Assembly (NCBI GenBank): GCA_038246975.1
Contig: JBBRVJ010000213.1
Location: 1-6,115 of the forward strand
DNA: 6,115 bases
Direction of reading: 5' to 3'
Source of the DNA: JAIYDJ01 sp038246975
GTDB taxonomy: Bacteria; Pseudomonadota; Alphaproteobacteria; Rhodobacterales; Rhodobacteraceae
Each line of letters begins with the position of its first letter. Position 1 is the first letter of the stretch. Under the pieces are notes generated by a model that saw nothing but the letters and a program-made list of their open reading frames with translations, was not told where the DNA came from and did not search any database. Shown here piece after piece: positions 1-6,115 of this stretch. A program made the position numbers and the translations under genes.

Positions 1-2199
1 ATGGGTTTTCAGGATCGCCGCCGCCTTCGCCAGCGCACGCGCTTCGGCCAGCAGATGGTCCAGCGCGGCCTGCCCGGTCAGCGCCTCGATCCGCCGCACC
101 CCCGAGGATGAGGCGCTGTCGCTCAGCAGCACGAACGCCCCCACATCCCCGGTCCGCGCCACATGCGTGCCGCCGCAAAGCTCCAGCGAATAGACCGCCC
201 CATCCGCCCCCTTGCCCGATCCTTCCAGCCGCCCCATGGAAATCACGCGCACCTCATCGCCATATTTCTCGCCAAACAACGCCTGCGCACCCAAGGCACG
301 GGCATCGTCCGGCGTCATGATCCGGGTTTCCACCGGGGTATTCTGCCGGATGAAGCCGTTCACCTCGGCCTCCACCCCGGTCTGCTGCGTCTGGGTCATC
401 GAATGGCCATGGCTGAAATCGAACCGCAGCCGGTCCACCGCGTTCAGACTGCCGCGCTGTGCCACATGGTCGCCCAAAGCCCGGCGCAGCGCCTCGTGCA
501 GCAGATGGGTCGCGGAATGGTTGGCGCGGATCGCGGACCTCCGGTCGTGGTCGACCTCCAGCCGCGCCGCCTGCCCCAGCGTGATCGACCCTTCGGTCAC
601 CCGCGCCACATGCAGAAACACGCCCGCCGACTTGCGGGTATCGGTCACTTCGGCCCTGCCGGTCGGCGTGACAATCCAGCCCACGTCGCCAACCTGCCCG
701 CCACTTTCGGCATAAAACGGCGTCTGGTTGACGACAATCTGCACCGGTCCCTCCGCTGCAGTCACCCGCGCGCCATCCTGCACCAGCGCCAGAACCTGCC
801 CCTCGGCCACCTCGGTGTCATAGCCCAGAAACTCGGTCACGCCATGTTCTTCGGCCAACTCGTACCAGATCGCCGCGTCCGCCGCACCGCCGGCCCCGGT
901 CCATGACGCCCGCGCCGTGGTGCGCTGTTCGTCCATCGCGGCGTCAAAACCCGCAACATCCACGGCCCGCCCCTTTTCGCGCAGCGCGTCCTGCGTCAGA
1001 TCCAACGGGAACCCATAAGTGTCATACAGCTTGAAAGCCGCCGCCCCCGGCAGCGCCGCCCCGACAGGCATCCGGGCTATTTCGTCATCCAGCAGCCGCA
1101 AACCACGCTCCAGCGTCTGCTTGAACCGCGTCTCTTCCGACCGCAACGTCTCGCTGATCAACGCCTGCGCCCGGCCCAGTTCGGGATAAGCGCCCCCCAT
1201 CTGCTGCACCAAGGCAGGCACCAGCCGGTGCATCACCGGGTCCTGCGCGCCCAACATATGCGCATGCCGCATCGCCCGCCGCATGATCCGCCGCAAGACA
1301 TAGCCGCGCCCCTCGTTCGACGGCATCACCCCGTCGGCGATCAGGAACGACGTGCTGCGCAGGTGGTCGGCAATCACCCGGTGGTGAATTTTGCCCGGAC
1401 CATCGGGGTCGCTGGAGGTCGCATTTGCGGATGCCTCGATCAGGCTGCGCATCAGGTCGGTGTCGTAGTTGTCATGCTTGCCTTGCAGCAACGCGCCGAT
1501 CCGCTCCAGCCCCATGCCGGTGTCGATGCTTTGCATCTCCAACGGTACCATCGAGCCATCAGCGAATTGCTCGTTCTGCATGAACACGTTGTTCCAGATT
1601 TCGATGAACCGGTCGCCGTCCTGATCGGCGCTGCCGGGGGGGCCGCCCCAGATATGATCGCCGTGATCATAGAAAATCTCGGTACAGGGACCGCAAGGGC
1701 CGGTTGGACCCATCCGCCAGAAATTGTCTTCATTGTCGATCCGGATGATCTTGTGATCGGAAAATCCGGTCACCCGCTTCCAGATCGCCGCCGCCTCCTC
1801 GTCGGTGTGATACACGGTGACGCACAGCCGGTCACGGTTCAGGCCAAAGTCCCTGGTCAGCAACTCCCAGGCAAATTCGATCGCCTGTTCCTTGAAATAG
1901 TCGCCGAAACTGAAATTCCCCAGCATTTCAAAGAACGTGTGGTGCCGCGCGGTATACCCCACATTGTCGAGGTCGTTGTGCTTGCCCCCCGCCCGCACGC
2001 ATTTCTGGGCCGTGGTCGCCCGCTTGTAATCCCGCGTCTCGACCCCGGTGAAACAGTTCTTGAACTGTACCATGCCCGAGTTGGCGAACATCAGCGTCGG
2101 GTCATTGCGCGGCACCAACGGCGAGCTTTCGACCTGCCGATGGCCGTTTCGCACAAAGAACTCAAGGAAGGTGGAGCGAATATCGTTCAGAGACGGCAT
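1..2199 (-). CDS. alaS: Alanyl-tRNA synthetase, first 733 residues (3' end outside window)
   Basis: Cytoplasmic class II synthetase that charges tRNA-Ala with alanine and edits Ser/Gly mischarging. The reading frame is unbroken from the ATG at 2199-2197 (MPSLNDIRSTF...) to base 1. Visible in order: the class II catalytic core with motif 2 (RHHTFFEMLGNFSFG, about residues 85-99) and motif 3 (GMGLER, 228-233); the GPTGPCGPC segment near 184-192; a helical tRNA-recognition region around 250-460; and the editing domain with its zinc-binding pairs, HSATH (His561/His565) and CGGTH (Cys675/His679). The protein is about 880 residues in this family, so roughly 150 residues (the C-Ala oligomerisation/tRNA-binding domain) are missing at the window edge, not through mutation. 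A GAAGGG ribosome-binding site (2208-2213) sits 8 bases before the ATG. It lies downstream of recA on the same strand after a 111-base gap. I see no clear promoter of its own there, so partial read-through from recA is possible. Confidence 0.97.
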   Translation of the reverse strand, partial: MPSLNDIRSTFLEFFVRNGHRQVESSPLVPRNDPTLMFANSGMVQFKNCFTGVETRDYKRATTAQKCVRAGGKHNDLDNVGYTARHHTFFEMLGNFSFGDYFKEQAIEFAWELLTRDFGLNRDRLCVTVYHTDEEAAAIWKRVTGFSDHKIIRIDNEDNFWRMGPTGPCGPCTEIFYDHGDHIWGGPPGSADQDGDRFIEIWNNVFMQNEQFADGSMVPLEMQSIDTGMGLERIGALLQGKHDNYDTDLMRSLIEASANATSSDPDGPGKIHHRVIADHLRSTSFLIADGVMPSNEGRGYVLRRIMRRAMRHAHMLGAQDPVMHRLVPALVQQMGGAYPELGRAQALISETLRSEETRFKQTLERGLRLLDDEIARMPVGAALPGAAAFKLYDTYGFPLDLTQDALREKGRAVDVAGFDAAMDEQRTTARASWTGAGGAADAAIWYELAEEHGVTEFLGYDTEVAEGQVLALVQDGARVTAAEGPVQIVVNQTPFYAESGGQVGDVGWIVTPTGRAEVTDTRKSAGVFLHVARVTEGSITLGQAARLEVDHDRRSAIRANHSATHLLHEALRRALGDHVAQRGSLNAVDRLRFDFSHGHSMTQTQQTGVEAEVNGFIRQNTPVETRIMTPDDARALGAQALFGEKYGDEVRVISMGRLEGSGKGADGAVYSLELCGGTHVARTGDVGAFVLLSDSASSSGVRRIEALTGQAALDHLLAEARALAKAAAILKTH

Positions 2200-2280
2200 G
2201 CGGGCGACCCTTCGAGGCGGGAAAACGTGAGGCTGGACCTCCGTTTAGCCCCCCTCTGCCGGGCTGTCCACCGCCGTTTG

Positions 2281-2304
2281 GCAAAGGCCGGTTTACGCCA
2301 GCCC
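2281..2304 (-). terminator. Weak terminator-like hairpin after recA
   Basis: Reading the minus strand, 7 bases after the recA stop codon there is GGGCTGG (2304-2298), a 6-base loop CGTAAA, then CCGGCCT (2291-2285) and a short TTGC tail. The stem has 7 pairs, two of them G-U wobbles. The position suits the end of recA, but the U-tract is only about three bases, so termination would be partial at best. The rest of the 2200-2310 gap shows only a short AGCCC/GGGCT inverted repeat and the alaS ribosome-binding site. Confidence 0.3.
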
Positions 2305-2310
2305 ACCGCT

Positions 2311-3381
<1,071 letters not shown>

Positions 3382-3413
3382 CTGCCTGTTCCCTTATCCC
3401 ACAGCCGCTGTCC

Positions 3414-3450
3414 GGCGGCAATTGATCACGCCGCCGCTTGGCGGCAATTG
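3414..3450 (-). repeat. Direct repeat with alternative hairpins in the recA leader
   Basis: The 11-mer GGCGGCAATTG (plus strand) occurs exactly twice, at 3414-3424 and 3440-3450, with a 26-base period. Between the copies lies GCCGCC (3430-3435). On the recA transcript the central GGCGGC can pair either with the upstream copy (stem 3445-3440 with 3435-3430, loop AAGC) or with the downstream copy (stem 3435-3430 with 3419-3414, 10-base loop), so the two 6-pair stems exclude each other. The CAATTG parts are themselves palindromic. The cluster ends about 32 bases before the recA start codon. No U-run follows, so it is not an intrinsic terminator. The structure is seen directly; any function is unknown. 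Confidence 0.55.
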
Positions 3451-3457
3451 CACCTAT

Positions 3458-3472
3458 GTTCGCCTTTTGTTT
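3458..3472 (-). promoter_or_regulatory. Candidate LexA (SOS) operator of recA
   Basis: On the minus strand this reads AAAC-N7-GAAC (plus strand GTTC-N7-GTTT). The established alphaproteobacterial LexA box is GAAC-N7-GAAC or GTTC-N7-GTTC, so seven of the eight specified bases match. It lies immediately downstream of the predicted recA -10 element, over the expected transcription start, and about 77 bases before the start codon, a sensible place for a repressor site. A second GAAC at 3495-3498 has no partner at the right spacing. The motif is short and degenerate, so position and the gene it precedes carry most of the weight. Confidence 0.5.
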
Positions 3473-3476
3473 TCCC

Positions 3477-3505
3477 TCTATGGGGGAGTAAGCAGAACAT
3501 TTCAA
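3477..3505 (-). promoter_or_regulatory. Candidate sigma70-type promoter for recA
   Basis: On the minus strand TTGAAA (3505-3500, five of six bases match TTGACA) is followed after exactly 17 bases by CATAGA (3482-3477, a poor match to TATAAT). Transcription would begin near 3470, inside the candidate LexA operator, giving a leader of about 89 bases before the recA ATG. The -35 and spacing are good; the -10 is weak, which is common in high-GC alphaproteobacteria. This is an inference from sequence only. Confidence 0.4.
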
Positions 3506-3541
3506 TCGAATAATCGTAAGTTCAGCATCTTCCCAAACTCC

Positions 3542-3556
3542 TTAAGGAATAGTTAG
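3542..3556 (+). promoter_or_regulatory. Candidate CtrA-type site upstream of the sulfotransferase-like gene
   Basis: TTAA (3542-3545), seven bases, then TTAG (3553-3556). The Caulobacter CtrA consensus is TTAA-N7-TTAA, so one specified base differs. It overlaps a perfect 10-base palindrome, TCCTTAAGGA (3539-3548), and ends 26 bases before the ATG at 3583. The neighbouring cckA encodes the kinase that heads the CtrA phosphorelay, which makes the match suggestive. One such near-match in an AT-rich stretch can arise by chance. I could not assign a confident -10/-35 pair for the plus-strand gene. Confidence 0.3.
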
Positions 3557-3582
3557 GGTGCAACGCTGATCACGGAGAAATC

Positions 3583-4176
3583 ATGCTGATATTCTGGAAA
3601 CCGCGGCTTGTGCTGCTGGCCACGCCGAAAACCGCATCGACCGCGATCGAACAGTCGCTGGATTCGCTGGCGACCGTGGTCATGCGGCGGCCGAATGCGC
3701 TGCGTCATACCGATGTGCGCAACTATCAGGCGTTTCTCGCCCCCTATCTGGCGGCGTCGGCGGGCGAGCGGTTTTCCGTGGCCGCCTTGATGCGCGAGCC
3801 GCGCGACTGGCTGGGCAGTTGGTATCGCTCGCGCCAGTCCGAAGACGAGCCGGTCGAGACCAGTACGCGCGATGTGACGTTCGACGACTTCGTGCGCGCC
3901 CATTGCCGCGACCAGCCCCCCGCCTTTGCCGATGTCGGAAGTCAGGCTGCGTTTCTGGCCCCCGCCGGACTTCCGCCGGTCGATCATGCCTTTCGCTATG
4001 AGGCGCTGGAATCCTTCCTGCATTTTCTGGAGGAACGGCTGGGCTGCGAGATCATCCTGCCGCGCCTTCTGGTCTCGCCGCAGGGCGACACCGCTCTGAC
4101 CCCGGCTACCGAAGCGGTGCTGCGCAACCTGCGGGCGCAGGATTTTGAGTTGTATCACAGTCTGGCCGGAATTTAA
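3583..4176 (+). CDS. Small PAPS-sulfotransferase-like protein, substrate unknown
   Basis: A 197-residue soluble protein with no signal peptide or membrane segment. It resembles the P-loop sulfotransferase fold. After the first beta strand (LVLLATP) comes a 5'-phosphosulfate-binding-like loop PKTASTAIE (15-23, Lys16, Thr17, Ser19, Thr20). Arg71 and Ser79 in REPRDWLGS have the eight-residue separation typical of the 3'-phosphate-binding Arg/Ser pair, and FRYEALESF (137-145) resembles the later conserved RYE-D/E-L element. By family knowledge it would move sulfate from PAPS to an unknown acceptor. The length is at the short end, so it may lack a full acceptor-binding cap. GGAG (3574-3577) lies 5 bases before the ATG, supporting this start. 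It is divergent from recA and convergent with cckA, sharing its last four bases with the end of cckA. From memory, close homologues in Rhodobacteraceae are often labelled gamma-glutamyl kinase; I see no amino-acid-kinase motifs here. Confidence 0.85.
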   Translation: MLIFWKPRLVLLATPKTASTAIEQSLDSLATVVMRRPNALRHTDVRNYQAFLAPYLAASAGERFSVAALMREPRDWLGSWYRSRQSEDEPVETSTRDVTFDDFVRAHCRDQPPAFADVGSQAAFLAPAGLPPVDHAFRYEALESFLHFLEERLGCEIILPRLLVSPQGDTALTPATEAVLRNLRAQDFELYHSLAGI

Positions 4177-6115
4177 TGCAACTGCCCCTGCACCGTCGCC
4201 GTCAGGTCAGTCAAGGAAAACGGTTTGGGCAGGAACACCGAATTGGGGATACGGGCCTGGGTTTCCGACAGATAGTCCTCGGCATAGCCAGAAACGAAAA
4301 TCACCCGCACATTCGGGCGGCTTTCCAGTGCCTGTTTGACCCACGACGGGCCGTCCATCCCCGGCATCACCACGTCGGTGACAAAGATATCGACTTCAAG
4401 CCCCGGATCTTCCAGCGTTTTGAGCGCCTCTTCGGCATTCTCGGCCTCCAGCACCGTATATCCGCGCATTCGCAACGCACGGCTGGCGAAGGCGCGCACC
4501 GGGGCCTCGTCCTCGACCAGCAGCACCACGCCCTCGCCCTGTTTCATCACGATCCGCTTGGGCGGTTCGGCCACGGCTTCGGCGGGGGCGTCGTGGATCG
4601 GGAAATAGAGCAGAAAGACCGAACCTTCGCCCGGCGTCGAATCGACAAAAATGAAGCCGCCCGACTGTTTCACGATGCCGTAAGCCGTCGACAGGCCCAG
4701 TCCGGTGCCCTCTCCGGCCTTTTTCGTGGTGAAGAACGGCTCGAAGATTTTCTGCATCCGGTCTTCGGGGATGCCGATGCCGGTATCGCTGACCCGGATC
4801 ACGGCGTAATCGCCGATGGGCACCACGGCTCGGTCGCGGCGCAACTCCTCCGTCAGGGCGAGCGCCTCGGTGTCGATGCGGATCGTGCCGCCCATCGGCA
4901 TCGCATCGCGCGCATTTACCACAAGGTTCATCAACACCTGTTCCAACTGCCGCTTGTCGGCGCGAATCGCTCCCAATCCGGTCGAGTGCATCAGTTGCAG
5001 CCGGATCCGTTCGCCGACCAGCCGGTTCAGCAGATGGGCAAGGTCCGACAGCACGTCCTGCAGTTCCAGCCGTTCAGGCTTCAGCGTCTGTTTGCGCGAG
5101 AAGGCCAGCAATTGACCCACCAGTGACGCCGCACGGTTGGCGTTCTGGTGGATTTGCACAAGGTCGGCATAGTCCGAATCCTCGCGGTCGTGGCGCAGCA
5201 GCAAAAGGTCGCAATGACCCGAGATGGCGGTCAGCAAGTTGTTGAAATCATGCGCCACGCCACCTGCCAACTGGCCGATCGCCTGCATCTTCTGGCTTTG
5301 CACGAACTGCGCCTCGAGCGTTTTCAGCGCGGTTGCGTCCTGCAGAACGGCCAGAACCGCCGGCCTGCCCGCCTCGACGATCCGGCGCAGCGTGATTTGC
5401 AGGAACACCTCGGCCTCGCCCGACCGCAGGCGCAGCACTTCGGCGCCCCCCGGCACCCGTTCGGCCCCCACATCGGCCAGCCAGTCCGACACCGGGCGAC
5501 CCAACCCCTCGAACAGGTCGTGGAACATCGCACCGCTACCGATGGCCAGTCCCAGAAATTCGCGCGCGCCCCGGTTGGCCGCCGCCAGACTGCCGTCCAG
5601 CGTGAATTTCATCAGCGCCACCGGCACATGTTCAAAATCGGCCAGCACGGCCCCGGTTTCGAGCCCGGTTTCGGGCCGGCTTTGCACCGGCAGCAGGTAA
5701 ATCTCGCGCCGTTCGCTGCCGCCCTCGATCTCGGCCAGAACGGCGCGGACCGGGCCATCGACCGACGCCACCTCGACCTCTTCGCCCGACCGCAGCACGG
5801 GTTGCGCGAAAATCCGGTCCAGCCGTTTCGGCCGCCCGCCCAGCAGGCGGCGCATCGCCTCGTTGGTGAACAGGACGACCCCCGCCTTGTTGGCAGTCAG
5901 CATTGGCAAGGACAGCGTTTCCGCCCCGCGCCCTGCCCCGGCCCTGTCCAGAAACTCCTCCATCCGCCACAGATAGCGGTCGACCGACAGGCGGTGCACC
6001 GACAGCCGGGTATGGCCGCGCCGCGTGACCACATCCTCGCGGGAAGAACCTGCATGCGCGGCGCGGTTCTGCAACCGGTACAGCACCGCAGAGGGCGAGG
6101 CGAAATGATCGTGCA
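4173..6115 (-). CDS. cckA: Hybrid histidine kinase CckA, N-terminus outside window
   Basis: Kinase/phosphatase heading the CckA-ChpT-CtrA phosphorelay, which in Rhodobacterales controls motility, gene transfer agents and related traits. The frame is open from the window edge (first full codon 6113-6111) to TAA at 4175-4173, giving 646 visible residues. Positions below count from the GTG codon at 6086. They show PAS-like regions (tail at 1-50, another around 60-135, a third around 150-255); the dimerisation/phosphoacceptor helix GGVAHDFNN with His279; the N box NLVVNARDAM (387-396); G1 DTGIGIP (434-440); F box FEPFFTTK (448-455); G2 GEGTGLGLS (458-466); then a receiver domain with Glu525/Asp526, phosphoacceptor Asp571 (TDVVMPGMDG), Ser599 and Lys621 (LPKPF). 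All key residues are present. Family members are longer (roughly 750 residues or more) with N-terminal membrane segments, so the missing part should be the membrane anchor and early PAS. Other hybrid kinases share this layout, but the motif wording and recA neighbourhood favour CckA. Confidence 0.93.
   Translation of the reverse strand, partial: HDHFASPSAVLYRLQNRAAHAGSSREDVVTRRGHTRLSVHRLSVDRYLWRMEEFLDRAGAGRGAETLSLPMLTANKAGVVLFTNEAMRRLLGGRPKRLDRIFAQPVLRSGEEVEVASVDGPVRAVLAEIEGGSERREIYLLPVQSRPETGLETGAVLADFEHVPVALMKFTLDGSLAAANRGAREFLGLAIGSGAMFHDLFEGLGRPVSDWLADVGAERVPGGAEVLRLRSGEAEVFLQITLRRIVEAGRPAVLAVLQDATALKTLEAQFVQSQKMQAIGQLAGGVAHDFNNLLTAISGHCDLLLLRHDREDSDYADLVQIHQNANRAASLVGQLLAFSRKQTLKPERLELQDVLSDLAHLLNRLVGERIRLQLMHSTGLGAIRADKRQLEQVLMNLVVNARDAMPMGGTIRIDTEALALTEELRRDRAVVPIGDYAVIRVSDTGIGIPEDRMQKIFEPFFTTKKAGEGTGLGLSTAYGIVKQSGGFIFVDSTPGEGSVFLLYFPIHDAPAEAVAEPPKRIVMKQGEGVVLLVEDEAPVRAFASRALRMRGYTVLEAENAEEALKTLEDPGLEVDIFVTDVVMPGMDGPSWVKQALESRPNVRVIFVSGYAEDYLSETQARIPNSVFLPKPFSLTDLTATVQGQLH

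Noticed and set aside
163..906. 247-codon plus-strand frame opposite alaS
   Set aside because: Antisense shadow of the alaS editing-domain region, which translates cleanly with all motifs on the minus strand.
3495..3509. Second LexA-type box starting with GAAC on the plus strand
   Set aside because: At the required 7-base spacing the second half reads TCGA, a poor match, and the site overlaps the -35 without other support.
3553..4158. 201-codon minus-strand frame opposite the sulfotransferase-like gene
   Set aside because: The plus-strand product has P-loop and Arg/Ser features of a known fold and a good ribosome-binding site; the minus-strand product has neither.
4176..5126. 316-codon plus-strand frame opposite cckA
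   Set aside because: Antisense shadow of the CckA kinase and receiver domains; low-complexity His/Arg/Gln-rich product.
6084..6086. GTG as the start codon of cckA
   Set aside because: The frame stays open upstream to the window edge (HDHFASPSA precedes it) and looks like continuing PAS-type sequence. No ribosome-binding site precedes the GTG, and family members are longer with N-terminal membrane segments.

Overview
The window is high-GC chromosomal DNA from an alphaproteobacterium, most likely Rhodobacterales. The main evidence is a CckA-type hybrid histidine kinase, a RecA and AlaS of alphaproteobacterial character, and a small sulfotransferase-like protein of a kind I recall beside these genes in Rhodobacteraceae. 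This taxonomic call comes from reading the proteins, not from a search. I see no tRNA, rRNA, CRISPR array, insertion sequence or phage gene.

Layout. Bases 1-2199 (minus) hold the first 733 codons of alaS (alanyl-tRNA synthetase); its 3' end lies beyond base 1. A 111-base gap (2200-2310) contains one weak terminator-like hairpin just after recA. Bases 2311-3381 (minus) are a complete recA. A 201-base divergent intergenic region (3382-3582) separates recA from a plus-strand gene. It holds a plausible recA promoter, a one-mismatch LexA-type SOS operator over the predicted transcription start, a repeat/hairpin cluster in the recA leader, and a one-mismatch CtrA-type site close to the plus-strand gene. 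Bases 3583-4176 (plus) encode a 197-residue PAPS-sulfotransferase-like protein. Bases 4173-6115 (minus) are cckA, complete at its C-terminus and cut at its N-terminus by the window edge. The sulfotransferase-like gene and cckA are convergent and overlap by four bases, TTAA, so their two stop codons interlock.

How the genes relate. alaS and recA are ordinary core genes. The more interesting part is that the SOS recombinase (recA) and the top kinase of the CckA-ChpT-CtrA phosphorelay (cckA) flank a small uncharacterised sulfotransferase-like gene. The shared recA/sulfotransferase regulatory region carries near-matches to both the LexA and CtrA operators. Published work in Rhodobacter capsulatus links LexA, CckA, CtrA and RecA through gene transfer agent biology, so co-regulation is worth testing, but the sequence alone does not establish it. 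Otherwise this is a core-genome neighbourhood, and I did not find a convincing new multi-gene system.
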